A stretch of 64,000 bases of DNA, taken from the NCBI GenBank assembly GCA_025738555.1, contig JAOVFP010000008.1, forward strand, positions 3,100,001 to 3,164,000, in the 5' to 3' direction. Origin of the DNA: Cyathus striatus (Eukaryota > Basidiomycota > Agaricomycetes > Agaricales > Nidulariaceae). The notes beneath the pieces were generated by a model that saw nothing but the letters and a program-made list of their open reading frames with translations, searched no databases and had not been told where the DNA came from. The translations under genes and the position numbers were made by a program. This document shows positions 1-11,489 of this stretch, piece by piece. Position 1 is the stretch's first letter, and each line of letters opens with the position of its first letter.

Positions 1-537
1 TGTTCTCATTTGAAGGATGCTCTCTCTCATTGAGAGCAAGGCTGGCCTATGACTCTTGCTAGGACTAAGAAGGTAGCCCAAGGCTATGATCAGAGGCATT
101 GGGAGTGCAACACCAAGCACAACATTGAGGAGTAGCACAGCAAGTCTGCTGCCAAGTCTTTGAAGAAGCCCAAGGGCAATCAGAATTCAAAGTCAACTTC
201 AAATACTTCCTCCTCCTCCAAGACTCAGTCCTCATCCTCCTCTTCCCCTTCAGCCTCTTCCAACTCTGCTTCATCCTTGGGGAAACCCAAGAACAAACAA
301 AAGCAGAACCAGTCCAAGGCACCAGACTTGACTGGAAAGCTTGGTTCTGATGGGAAACTCACCCCAGAAGAATGTAAATGCCACCTGGACCAGAAGCTTT
401 GCCTATTCTGTGACAATGCCAGTCATCAGGCCAAGGACTGTTGAAAGGCAGCCTCTACCACCAAAGCCCATGTGGCCACTGCCACCTCTACTGAGGCAAC
501 TCCCTCAGTGAACTTGGCTGAGAGTTCGAAAAAATAG
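1..537 (+). pseudogene. gag: gypsy-1 old gag, C-terminal remnant
   Basis: This is the 3' part of a Gag gene. The readable segment carries a Ser/Lys-rich linker followed by a CCHC zinc knuckle (CLFCDNASHQAKDC, about bases 400-440), the nucleocapsid RNA-binding motif. The second Gly of the usual knuckle is altered to Asp/Ser compared with the young copy. Stops have arisen at former CGA or CAA codons, for example TAG near 135 and TGA near 442. The gag stop TAG at 535-537 follows a run of six A, as in the young copy. Non-functional. Confidence 0.9.
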
Positions 538-3500
538 AGAGCAGCTCTAGTGACTCTGCACAGGCTGAGGGCTGCATTAATCTCTCCTGTGCACCTAAGG
601 AGATAAGACTAAACACATCTGATCTTTATGATCCCCAAGCTGTACATATTCCATTGACTTTGTTTTCTCCAGCTGCACCAGATATGCCTCTAATCAATTC
701 TGGTTCAACCCATTGTTTTGCTGACTCATTGTTTGTGAGGGAGCACAACCTCCCCACAACTCCAGTCCCTCCCATTGCACTGAAACTATTTGACAGTACC
801 TCTAACTCCATACTTACAGAGAGTATTTTATTATCTGTAATGTTTCCTACTGGTGAATGCATGAATATTTCTTTCTATGTAACTCCACTCAATTCCTCCT
901 GCTCTGTGGTATTAGGATTTAACTGGCTCTCCTAACACAATCTGTTGATTGACTGGACTGAGAGACATATACTTGGTTTCCAAACCCTGGTTCTAGGAGA
1001 ATCTTCTCCATCTTTGTTGATATCTGCACTGAAGGCTTCTGCCTCTTTGCAAACCTCTCCATCACCAGCTTCATCTTCTGTTTCTCCATCAGACAACAGT
1101 CCACCTCCTAGTATCTCACTCATTAACACTGCAGCTTTTATCCAGGCTAGTAAGCTTGCAGGCTCACAGATGTTTAGGATACAAGTCAGTGCCATAGTTT
1201 CAGCTTCTGCTGCTGCCATGGCTGCAGAAGCCATGGACCTTTCTAATATTCCTCTGGAATATCATGAGTTTGCTGACATCTTCAGCAAAACATGAGCAGA
1301 CACTCTTGCTCCACATTGCCCTTATGATCTCCAGATCAACTTGGAGGAAGGTATGTCTCCTTCAGTTGGTACTGTATATTCACTCTTGCAGTCCAAGTTG
1401 GCCTCTCTACAAGAGTTCATTGACAAACATCTCAGGATTGGCTTCATTCATCCTTCTCATTCTCCACATGGAGCACCAGTGCTCTTCATTCGGAAGAAGG
1501 ATGGATCTCTTCAATTCTGTGTTGATTTCCATGGGCTTAATGCAATCTCCAAAAAGGATCGATATCCCCTTCCTCTTATTTCTGACCTCCTTGACTCTCC
1601 TCACAAGGCTAGAATCTACACTAAGATCAATCTCTGCCACACTTATCACTTAGTCTGCATTGCTGATGGAGATGAGTGGAAGACCACTTTTCATACTTGC
1701 TATGGTTTATTTGAATGGCTAGTAATGCCATTTGGACTCACCAATGCACCTGCAGCTTTCCAATGTTTTATGAACAACATCTTCAAGGACATGCTCAATG
1801 TGTGCATTACAGTCTACCTTGACAATATACTAATCTACTCTGATAGTCTTGAGGAGCACAAATGACACATTAAAGAAGTCCTCAAGCATCTATGCCAACA
1901 TGGGCTCTACACCCAGGCAGACAAGTGCAAATTTCACACTGAATCTGTTGAGTACTTAGGTTACGTCCTTTCTCCAGGCAGCCTCATTATGTCCCAGGAT
2001 AAAGTCCAAACCATTAGGGATTGGCCCAAGCCTAAGAAGGTCAAAGATGTTCAGTCTTTCCTTGGGTTTGCCAATTTCTATAGGCGCTTTATCCAGCACT
2101 ACTCTGATATAGTAGTGCCACTCACTCGTCTTACCTGCAAGAGTTTGAAGTGGGACTTTTCTCTGGCTTGCCATTTGGCATTCAAGAAACTGAAGGATGC
2201 CTTCACCACAGCTCCTGTACTCACTCATTGGGTCCCTGATGCCCAAATCATCATAGAAACTGATGCCTCTGACTAAGCTCTCAGAGTAATCCTCTTGATT
2301 GTTGCTGACAATGGTGATATTCACCCCATTGCATTCCATTTCCATACATTCACCTCCCCTGAACTGAATTATGACACTCATGACAAGGAAATCCTGGCCA
2401 TTTTTGAAGCTTTTCATGTCTGGTGACATTACTTGGAAGGTTCTGGTACTCCAGTTGATGTGGTTACCAATCATAAAAACTTAGAGTACTTCTCCACCAC
2501 CAAGATTCTTACTTGCCGCCAGGCTCATTGGTCAGAATACCTGTCTCAGTTCAATCTGGTTATTCATTTACACCCAGGGAAACTTGGTATGAAACCTGAT
2601 GCTTTAACTAGATGATGGGACATCTACTCTAAAGGGGGGAATAATGACTATGCCAAAGTCAATCTGCACAATTTTCACCCTGTTTTTACCCAAGAACAGC
2701 TCATTGCCTCTATCCGTGCCACCACACTCCTTCATCCTGTTCTCCATGCCAGCATCATCATGGATGTTGAGCAACTCCACTGTGACATCCTCACTGCCCA
2801 ACCCTTAGACACTGTCACATCCATTCACCTTCACAATTCCACTAATCATTGGTCTGTCAGTTCAGATGGCTTACTCTGCCTTGACAACCAGATTTATGTC
2901 TCAGACAACAATTCTCTCTGCCTTTGTGTTGTCCAGTACAAACATGACCATTTGCTTGCCAGACACCCTGGTCAGAACAAGACCTTGAATAATATTCAAC
3001 AGGAATATACTTGGCCTGGACTCTATACTTATGTCAAGGACTATTGTAAGTCTTGCACCACCTGCTTATGGTCTAAACCACAGCATCACCATCTCTATGG
3101 TACCTTGAAGCAACTCCCTATTCTGGAGCACCCATGGCACTCCATCTCTATGGACTTCAGTGAAATGCTTCCCATCTCTGGATTTGATAAGTACAATTCA
3201 ATCCTAGTTATTGTTGACTATCTTAGCAAGCAAGCTATCTTCATCCCTTGCCATAACACCATCACCTCCACCCAGCTCGCTAAGCTCTTTGTCATGCACA
3301 TATTCTCTAAGCATAGTGTTCCCAGTCACATTACCTCTGATTGTGGCTCAGAGTTTGTCTCCCACTTCTTCCGGTCTCTTGGTAAGGTTCTTGACATCAA
3401 CCTGCACTTCACCTCCAGATATCACCCTGAAGGCGACAGACAAACTGAACACATTAACCAAGTCTTAGAGCAGTACCTTCGCATTTACTGCAATTACCAG

Positions 3501-4241
3501 CAGGACAACTGGACTGATCTCCTTTCCATTGCTCAGTTTGCATATAACAATACACTGAGCTCGACCACTAATACAACTCCTTTCTTTGCCAATAAGGGTT
3601 ATCATCCACAGATTACAGTTTATCCCAAATGTGACATTACCTCCATTCATGCTAGGAACTATGCCATGGACCTCCAGGAACTTTATGAAAACCTCAAGGC
3701 CAAAATAGCTATTGCTCAGAAGCACTATCAGGTCAGAGCAGACAACCATCGCTTGCCTGCCCTGGAGTTCAAAGTTGGAACCAAAGCCTTCATCTGTGCT
3801 AAGTTCTTCAACACCACTCGCCCTTCCAAGAAATTGGCTGAAAAGTATTATGGTCCCTTCAAGATCATTGCTGAAACTGGTACCCACTTCTGCACCCTTT
3901 GACTCCTTTCCAATTTCCAAGCTGTACACCCTGTATTCCATGTTTCTATGCTTGAGCCCACAGTTGAAAACACTATCCCTGGTCGAGAGATACCTCCACC
4001 TCCCCCTGTGGAAATTGACAGAGATATTGAGTTTGAGATCAGTGAGATCTGTGACTCCAAGCTGGATTGCCAGTTCAAGAAATGTCCTCTTTGCTGCTTA
4101 GTCAGATGGACTGGTTATGAAGGAACTGATGAAGAACTCACTTGGTTGGCTGCCACTGAAGTGGAATATGCTACAGAGCTCATAGAGGAATTTCACACTC
4201 ATTATTCCAATAAGCTCAATTCTTCTACTCCTGTTACATAG
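538..4241 (+). pseudogene. pol: gypsy-1 old pol, degenerate protease-RT-RNaseH-integrase-chromodomain
   Basis: The order of domains is complete and recognisable. Remnants of the aspartic protease lie near 700-760, where the active-site block reads INSGSTHCF with the catalytic Asp changed to Asn. Reverse transcriptase lies near 1430-1870, where the YLDD box has become YLDN. RNase H is near 2250 (ETDASD followed by a stop), and integrase runs over 2930-3560. The GPF module is near 3850 and the chromodomain over 4020-4200. Stops at about 933, 1293, 1863, 2274, 2424, 2614 and 3901 sit mostly where the young copy has CGA, CAA, TAC or TGG codons. The reading frame is otherwise largely preserved, so decay was by point mutation rather than indels. 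Inactive. Confidence 0.92.
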
Positions 4242-4521
4242 ACTTTCTCCACTTACATTTTCATTTCTCTGCTATAGTTTATTGTATATCTGTATCTGTC
4301 TTGACCAAAGGTTGAAGATTGACACTTCTCTGGACACTGCTTGCATGATGACCACTATATTTAATAAGCATAGCTGATTCATCACTTTGCATACTTAATA
4401 GGGTGGGCTGAGAGTGGAAGTATGGGGTTGTATTGGTTTTCCTCTAAGGTGTTTCTTTTTACTCCGTCTTATTGTTTACTCTTACTATTTGTTCTCCTTG
4501 TGCCAAAAAATCATTAAAGTC
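4242..4521 (+). other. gypsy-1 old segment downstream of pol
   Basis: No coding region is seen. The sequence matches the young copy at 59804-60085, the segment between the pol stop and the antisense accessory gene. It ends with TTAAAGTC (4514-4521), the 8-bp target duplicated at 18703-18710 by the inserted KDZ-type block. Confidence 0.85.
4514..4521. repeat. 8-bp target-site duplication (left) of the KDZ composite block
   Basis: TTAAAGTC precedes the terminus CAGTAATTTACACT at 4522 and recurs exactly at 18703-18710, just after the opposite terminus (TGTAAAGAGCTC, ending 18702). Eight bp is the length expected for KDZ and hAT transposons. The rejoined flanks restore gypsy-1 sequence. Confidence 0.88.
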
Positions 4522-4739
4522 CAGTAATTTACACTTCCCCAAGAGGTCTGTATGGATCTGTACAGATCTGTACAGATCCATATAGAATTCGCACAGAATC
4601 TGAAAATTCTGTACAGACCTGTATAGATACCATACAGAATTTATATAGTGGCTATTATTATTATTAGAGGTGATTATTCTATATGGATTTATGCATTGCT
4701 GCCTTGTCACAGGTGTCAAGTGTGACACTACATGAAATC

Positions 4740-5755
4740 TGTGATACACTCAATATATAGTATCATGCTCAATGCATAGTGTCACACTCAACACTTAGTG
4801 TTATGCTTAATGTATAGTGTCACACTCTGTTACATACTGATTCCTTTCCTACTGGGAAACAAATGTGAAGACACCTGGAGAGTGTGGGAGAACTGTAATG
4901 GAAACCCGAAGTGAGTACAGGTACAGAAACATAGAGTGGAAGTGTAGAAAAGAACTGTGGCTTCAGCTTATGTGCTGCACTGCCTGGATATCCCCAGAGA
5001 ATAGTTTGTATTTTGAGGAAGACAATATACAACAAAGGAAGACATTCCAGAGTATAAGAGAAGGCTTTGCCACTACACTAGGCAGCGGGAGAGAAACCTG
5101 AAGTAGAACATGGAGCAGGTATCAGAACTTATGCATAGGAAGAAGTGTATGAAGTTTATATGAATACTGAAGACTACTTATACTAAGTAGGAACCTGTAG
5201 ATATGAATGTAGAAATATAATACTAAGTAGAAGTCAAAGGATTAGTGTCATGCTTAACCCTTAGTATTACACTCAACACTTAGTGTCACACTCAATGCAC
5301 AGTGTCACACTTAACCCTTAGTATCACACTCAACACTTAGTTTCACACTCAATGCATAGTGTCACACTTAACCCTTAGTATCACACTCAACACTTAGTGT
5401 CACACTCAATGCATAGTGTCACACTCAATGCACAGTGTCACACTCAATGCACAGTGTCACACTCAATGCATAGTGTCACACTTAACCTTTAGTATCACAC
5501 TCAATGCATAGTATCATGCTTAACCCTTAGTGTCACGCTTAACCCTTAGTGTCACACTCAACCCTTAGTGTCACACTCAATCTGTAGTGTCACACTCAAT
5601 GCACAGTGTCATGCTTAACCCTTAGTATCACACTCAATGCATAGTGTCACACTTAAACCTTAGTATTATGCTTAACCCTTAGTATCACACTTAACCCTTA
5701 GTGTCATGCTTAATGCAGAGTGTCACACTCAATGCTTAGTATCACACAATTCTCT
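4740..5755 (+). repeat. 19-bp satellite, AGTGTCACACTCAATGCAT type
   Basis: Tandem units of 19 bp begin AGTGTCACACT and carry variable second halves such as CAATGCAT, TAACCCTT and CAACACTT. They are interrupted by about 400 bp (roughly 4840-5240) containing the LTR remnant. The same unit, in reverse complement and better preserved (AAGCGTTGAGTGTGACACT), fills derivative B. No spacers of CRISPR type are present. Confidence 0.9.
4850..5110 (-). repeat. Decayed LTR fragment inside element A
   Basis: The reverse strand contains the 20-base block GCAGCACATAAGCTGAAGCC (4959-4978 on the complement). This block is present in every gypsy-1 and gypsy-2 LTR of the window, near their 3' part. The surrounding bases do not match either LTR closely, so this is probably a third LTR family or a strongly decayed copy. 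Edges are approximate. Confidence 0.5.
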
Positions 5756-5954
5756 ATACTAATTTTCCATAAGGAAATAAGTATAATAAGATTCTGTACA
5801 GAATTTTTCAGGTCTGTAATGCAGAATCTGCACAGACCCAAAAAAACCTCTGCCAAAAAGAAAAAAATCTGTGCAGATTCCACACAGATTCCAAAAATTC
5901 CATACAGATTCCATGCAGATCTGTACAGAACACCTGGCTAAGTGTAAAGAGCTC

Positions 5955-6413
5955 CATTAGGTGCAGGATTGCAGTATGTGTGGCACAGATCATCATCTGC
6001 TTTATGGTTTGTATAGTGATAACTGTCAACAACAAATTGACTTGTTCCAAGCTATATGATAAATCACATTGTTGACAACATAACAAAGAACAAGACATGC
6101 TTTATCAATGCATATATATGCTGGTCATGGTTCAGGATCAGGAAAAACCATATTTAAAAATTCTAAAATCTGTCTTGAGGATTCACACTTAACAAAATTT
6201 TTCCATGCAATGACAACACCACATGGAGCACAAATTGTCTCTACACAGTAATAATGGTTTGGAGAAAAGTGTGTTTTATAAGTGTTAGAATCATCACTAT
6301 TTTGTTCTTCATCATGTGGTTGATGAGTGTGATTTATTCTAGGTAGCCAAGACAAATTCTCATTGTGATGTTGTAATGCTCATCTTAGTACAGAGTGTTT
6401 ATTCCATATTTCT
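5955..6413 (-). pseudogene. Fragment of a second KDZ (CxC6) transposase gene
   Basis: On the minus strand the segment reads NHYYCVETICAPCGVVIAW, then a Leu/Phe-rich helix, then DSYHYTNHKADDDLCHTYCN and a Pro-rich end. These are the conserved CxC6-type blocks of KDZ transposases and match the fuller gene at 11490-13940. The fragment ends abruptly at 5955, where element A inserted, and at about 6413, where it abuts the antisense gene of gypsy-3. A TGA at about 6383 sits where Arg is expected. It is a relic that travelled as cargo in the composite block. Confidence 0.82.
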
Positions 6414-6420
6414 TGATGAG

Positions 6421-8122
6421 ATGGCTGGAAAGGAACAGGGGGAGAAAACTGAGGACAAGGGCGACAACAAGGATGATAAGGAGGAAGAAAGTGGTGAGGT
6501 CATGGTGAAGAAGGAGTATGGTGGTGAGGAAGAGTTGGAGGGTTCTGATGAGGAGGGAGAAGAGGATGAAGATGACAATGATGGAGAAAGTACCTGTAGC
6601 AAGAGCAACAATGCTGATGATCCTGACAATCTGCCCATCCTGCCTAATGAAGAGGATAATGCTAGACAGGATATGGATGTAGAGGGGACTTTGGCCAAGA
6701 GCCAAATATTGAGGACTCAAGACATGGATGTCAACCCTCCAGTTCAGGTGGAAATGGCCAAGAGTATTTTGGACCAGGTGCACAATATTTATCTCCAGTG
6801 CACAAGGGAAGCTCCTGAGACTACAGCCCAGCATGATACTCACTTTGTCCAAGCAAGGGCAGAGTATGAGGGTGTAGTCACAAGTTTTGGAGTCAAACAT
6901 TTTTGCCAGCAAGATTTAGCAGTAGCCTTACAACTTCATAGAGAGCAGGACAAGGCCATTTTTAGCATCCTGGTGAAGCCATCGCATCTGGTGTTGGCTG
7001 TGGTCCATGATGCAGCAGTGGTAATGGGAGTGTCAGAGGTAAGTAGAGTTTTGCAGAAGCAAAACTCAGGAATAACTTCTGTTCAAAAGGTAGGAGATCA
7101 TTTCCACCATTTTGGCCAGGCTGTTCAACATTTGAACCAGGACATCAAGGGGTGTAGTCATACTGACATGCCTGTGATTGAGATGGAAGAGGTAGAGGAT
7201 GGAGGTGAACTGGAACAAACAAATGTCGAGCCAGAAGAAATGGCAAGTAACCAGTCTTTGCCTGCCAGGCCACCTCTCAAGCACCCACATATCAGAACTG
7301 GCCCCAAAAGGGCTAGTAGGTCTTGAGTCAGTGGTCGAGCATGTGGTCATGGCCGAGCTACCACTCGAAGTTCAAGGGCAACCAGCAAGGCCACTATTGA
7401 AGATTCTGACAAAGAGGTAGTCAGGGAAAATGCTGGAAATGATGATAACGCCAAACACAAGGATGAGGGTGAAGCATCAAAGGGGAATACAGCTGGGGAA
7501 GATGAGTCTGAGCCGGAGCAAGTAAAAGGCAAAGGTAAGGCGAAAGGAAAGGGTAAAGGCAATGAAAAGCCTAAGATACTGCCTTGTTATCTTGAGCCAG
7601 TAGATTGATGCCCAGAGTGTGAGAAGAGGGACTTATTGCCTTGTATAGTCAATGTCAAGTAAGTCTCTCTTTGCTTTACCTAACTCCGGAACTAATGGTC
7701 TTCATAGCAGCAAAATCACCAAGGGAGTCTGGGCCTGTGATTATTGCAGGGTACACAAGGCCAAGTGCTTTGAAGAGCCTCTTAACTGTGGCTGTGTATG
7801 GCTAGTAGAGGAAGGACCCAATGGCTCTGGGAGCTCATCTGGGGGATCTTTTCCTCCTGATGCTCTTGAAGCCATCTGGAACTTGGTGGAGATGAACAAG
7901 GTCAACACAGAGTTAGTGAGAGAGAATTTGACATTGATGAGGCAAGCCATGGGTGTATGGGAGTCAATTGCAGAGAGATTGGGAACATTGCTGAGTGCAA
8001 TGCCTGGGGCTGATACTTTGGTGGAGATTGATGAATCCAGAAGTAAAGAAGAGAAAGAGTGGGCCAGGAGAAAAGTAGCTACCACAGGGAAAAAATGTAT
8101 TTTTGTATTTATTGAACTTTGA
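6421..8122 (+). pseudogene. Antisense accessory gene of gypsy-3 (acidic/charged protein with split cysteine cluster)
   Basis: The gene lies on the strand opposite to gypsy-3 pol, just past the pol 3' end (8191). The first part (6421-7326) encodes an acidic Glu/Asp/Lys-rich N-terminus and a helical region. A frame change near 7326 continues into a KGKGKAKGKGKG-type basic stretch, then a first cysteine group CPECEKRDLLPC (about 7610-7645). A short intron-like interval follows, and then the second exon with CDYCRVHKAKC (about 7738-7770) and a coiled-coil-like tail ending at 8122. The layout matches the antisense genes of gypsy-1 (60130-61764) and gypsy-2 (43404-44858): charged/coiled region, C-x2-C-x(6-11)-C, intron, C-x2-C-x6-C. 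The function is unknown. The paired groups resemble a split fungal zinc cluster. The 3' LTR expected upstream of 6421 is missing. Confidence 0.7.
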
Positions 8123-8190
8123 ATTGTTTTTTGGCATATAAGTTTTCTAAGAAAAGAAGCAGATGAAAATGAGTTTAAGTGGAACAAAAT

Positions 8191-8767
8191 CTATGGGGTG
8201 TCTGAGTTGGGCTTATCAGAGTATTTAGAATGGAACTCCTTGATAAGTTCAATGGCATGCTCTAGCTCTGTGGCAGCTAACCAAGTTAACTCTTCATCGG
8301 TGCCTTCATATCCAGACCAATGGACCAGATAATGAAGTTTACATTTGCACTGACAATCTAACTTGGAGTCACAAATTTCACTGACTTCATACTCAATGTT
8401 ACCATCAAGTTCCACTGGAGGAGGTGGAGGTATTTCATGTTCAGGGAAAGGATTTTCTGTGGCTAGCTTGAGCATAGAGACATGGAAGACAGGATGTACT
8501 GAATGAAAGTTCGTGGGGAGGTGTAAGGTGTGAGAGTGGGATCCAGTTTCAGCAATAATCTCATATGGACCATAATACTTCTCAGCAAACTTTTTTGCAG
8601 AATAAGTAGTTTTAAAGAAATTAGCACAGACAAAAGCCTTTGTTCCAACCTTGAACTCCAGAGCTGGCAACTGATGGTTGTCTGCACCTACTTGATAGCG
8701 CTTTTGAGCAAATGCTATTTCAGTTTTGAGGAGTTCATGAAGTTCTTGGAGGTCAATGGCAAATTCC
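8191..8767 (-). pseudogene. pol: gypsy-3 pol, 3' part (integrase C-terminus and chromodomain)
   Basis: The minus strand encodes the integrase C-terminal region (FAIDLQELHELLKTEIAFAQ), a GPY/F module (KFAEKYYGPYEII), a PVFHVSMLK block and a chromodomain (YLVHWSGYEGTDEELTWLAA), ending at a normal stop near 8191. The frame is intact over this stretch. The sequence is closer to gypsy-1 than to gypsy-2 but distinct from both, so I call it gypsy-3. The upstream end is cut at 8767 by foldback F1 and resumes at 10797. Confidence 0.88.
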
Positions 8768-8879
8768 TGAGTAGTGTCAGCAAATATTTTCATATTAACT
8801 CCTGGCTATATGATTATGCATTCTTATAAGCATGGAGTTTTATGATCACCTCTAAATTATATAGTGTTCTATGCTATTA

Positions 8880-9490
8880 GTGATTGTAATAGTGATCATA
8901 AATGATCATTTAGAGATATAGGTGGTATATTGGAGTGAATACTAGTACTGATGGGTTTCTATGGACTATTACTTGTTCTAATGGATTTGTAAATGATCAT
9001 AAGTGATCATTAGGTGGTGCAGGTAGCATAATGGGATATTAGTGGTACTAATAGATGTGTAAGTGATCATAAGTGATCATTAGGTGATCTAGGTGGTGTA
9101 ATGAGTTATTAGTGATACTAATAGATTCATAAGTGATCATATGTGATCATTAGGTGATCTAGGTGGCATAATGAATTATTAGTGGTACTAATGGATTTGT
9201 AAGTGATCATAAGTGATTATTAGGTGATCTAGGTGGTGTAATGGGTTAATAGTGATACTAATAGATTCATAAGTGATCATTAGGTGATCTAGATGGCATA
9301 ATGGATTATTAGTGGTACTAATAGATTTGTAAGTGATCATAAGTGATCATTAGGTGATCTAGGTGGTGTAATGGGTTAATAGTAATACTAATAGATTCAT
9401 AAGTGATCATATGTGATCATTAGGTGATCTAGATGGCATAATGGATTATTAGTGGTACTAATGGATTCATAAGTAATCATAAGTGATCAT
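8880..9490 (+). repeat. 70-bp tandem repeat, left arm of F1
   Basis: The unit runs AAGTGATCATAAGTGATCAT, then a TTAGGTGATCTAGGTGG block, then AATGxxTTATTAGTGxTACT and AATAGATT. About eight units are visible. TGATCA palindromes occur twice per unit. The inverted array is at about 10065-10680. Confidence 0.88.
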
Positions 9491-9492
9491 AT

Positions 9493-10060
9493 ATGTCACA
9501 TGCATTGTGTATGTCACAGATGTCACATATATCGCATTTGTCACACTTCTACAGATGTCACATTTGTTATAGATGTCACATGTGTCACACTTTCACAGAT
9601 GTCACAAATGTCACATCTTCGCATATGTCACACTTTTACAGATGTCACATGTGTCACACTTTCGCATATGTCACGCATTCACACGTGTCACACTTTCACA
9701 TATGTCACAAATGTCACACTTTCGCATATGTCACACTTTCGCATATGTCACGCATTCACAAATGTCACACTTTCACAAATGTCACACTTTCACAAATGTC
9801 ACACTTTCACAAATGTCACACTTTCACATATGTCACACTTCCACATATATCACAAATGTTACACTTTCTCAGATGTCACAGGTGTCACATGTTCGCATAT
9901 GTTACACTTGTCATATTTGCTTTGTATGACACTCCTGTCATGTAGTCACATATGTCACACCATATCTATTACAACCATCATACTCATCACATGTCATACA
10001 CCCCTTATGTGTCAATATTACACTAACAAATGTGACATCTGTGACATACACAATGCATGT
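9493..10060 (+). repeat. 17-bp TGTCACA satellite, centre of F1
   Basis: Tandem ATGTCACACTTTCACAA-type units occur with variants. Open frames across it give His/Cys/Thr-rich repeats, which are artefacts of the period. Confidence 0.9.
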
Positions 10061-10796
10061 GACATATATGATCACTTATGATTACTTATGAATCCATTAG
10101 TACCACTAATAATCCATTATGCCATCTAGATCACCTAATGATCACATATGATCACTTATGAATCTATTAGTATTACTATTAACCCATTACACCACCTAGA
10201 TCACCTAATGATCACTTATGATCACTTACAAATCTATTAGTACCACTAATAATCCATTATGCCATCTAGATCACCTAATGATCACTTATGAATCTATTAG
10301 TATCACTATTAACCCATTACACCACCTAGATCACCTAATAATCACTTATGATCACTTACAAATCCATTAGTACCACTAATAATTCATTATGCCACCTAGA
10401 TCACCTAATGATCACATATGATCACTTATGAATCTATTAGTATCACTAATAACTCATTACACCACCTAGATCACCTAATGATCACTTATGATCACTTACA
10501 CATCTATTAGTACCACTAATATCCCATTATGCTACCTGCACCACCTAATGATCACTTATGATCATTTACAAATCCATTAGAACAAGTAATAGTCCATAGA
10601 AACCCATCAGTACTAGTATTCACTCCAATATGCCACCTATATCTCTAAATGATCATTTATGATCACTATTACAATCACTAATAGTATAGAACACTATATA
10701 ATTTAGAGGTGATCATAAAACTCCATGCTTATAAGAATGCATGATCATATAGCCAGGAGTTAATATGAAAATAGTTTGCTAATACTTATGAATTCC

Positions 10797-11225
10797 CATG
10801 CTTTAGCTGCAGTAACGTCTCATTCTGGATGAACTGTTATTGCTGGATGATAACCCTTGTTGGCGAAGAAGGGGGTTGTATTAGTGGTCAAGCTCAGTGT
10901 ATTATTATATGTGAACTCAGTGAGAGGGAGTAGAACAGCCCAGTTATCTTGCTGATAATTGCAGTATATTCAAACATACTGTTCTAATACTTGGTTGATC
11001 CATTCTGTTTGTCCATCACCCTCTGGGTGGTAACCAGAGGTAAAGTGTAACTTCATGTCAAGCACTTTGCCTAATGAACAAAAGAAGTGGGAGATGAATT
11101 CTGAACCTCTGTCAGAAGTAATATGTCCTGGAACACCATGTTTAGAGAAAACATGCAAGACAAAGAGTTGAGCAAGTTGAGCAGAAGTGATGGTGTTATA
11201 ACAGGGAATGAATATTGCCTGCTTG
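10797..11225 (-). pseudogene. pol: gypsy-3 pol, integrase core fragment
   Basis: The minus strand reads KQAIFIPCYNTITSAQLAQL, then HITSDRGSEFISHFF (a catalytic Asp region), then SGYHPEGDGQTEWINQVLEQ with the catalytic Glu region altered (TEW for TER). It continues past a stop into a YNNT segment and AKAWEF. It is collinear with the segment at 8191-8767 once F1 is removed. The 5' side is cut at 11225 by the left end of KDZ element C. Confidence 0.86.
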
Positions 11226-11489
11226 CAGTAATTTACACTCCCCCAAGAGGTCTGTATAGATACCATACAGAATTTATATAGTGGCTATTTTTATTATTAT
11301 AGGTGATAATTCTGTGCACATTCCATACATATTCTGCATGGATTCTGTGTGGATTTATGCAGAATCTGTAAGATCTGTTTAATACCTTAATTTTCCTATT
11401 TAAAATCTCAATGAACACTACAAAAACTGTTAATTCATAATCATTTCTACCTATAGTTGGCTAAAATGTAAAACTATGTATGTATTTTT

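Larger units (their letters stand above)
4522..5954 (+). mobile_element. Non-autonomous KDZ derivative A, satellite-filled
   Basis: The ends are shared with the autonomous element C and with derivative B. The left end is CAGTAATTTACACT followed by a CCCAAGAGGTCTGTA subterminal block. The right end is a TGTACAGAACAC-type subterminal block followed by GTGTAAAGAGCTC. There is no coding capacity. The interior holds a 19-bp satellite (about 4740-5755) and a small decayed LTR piece (about 4850-5110). It inserted into a KDZ gene whose remainder starts at 5955. Confidence 0.82.
8768..10787. mobile_element. Foldback element F1 (MULE-like), 2.0 kb
   Basis: Two inverted arms of about 760 bp (8768-9530 and 10025-10787) are near-identical in reverse complement. 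They start with GAGTAGTGTCAGCAAAT on one side and AAGTATTAGCAAACTAT on the other. The arms are made of 70-bp tandem units rich in TGATCA. The centre (about 9530-10025) is a 17-bp TGTCACACTTT satellite. The element splits gypsy-3 pol between residues of the integrase linker. The flanks GCAAATTCC (8759-8767) and ATGAATTCC (10788-10796) fit a decayed 9-bp duplication GCGAATTCC. A 9-bp duplication with long inverted repeats suggests a Mutator-like non-autonomous element. There is no transposase inside. Confidence 0.83.

Noticed and set aside
9493..10081. Long open frames giving His/Cys/Thr-rich repeat proteins
   Set aside because: They follow the 17-bp TGTCACA satellite in all three forward frames, so they reflect the period, not coding.
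11226..11418. Short minus-strand frame at the left end of element C
   Set aside because: It is terminal and subterminal KDZ sequence, not a gene; the gypsy-3 frame only appears to start in it.
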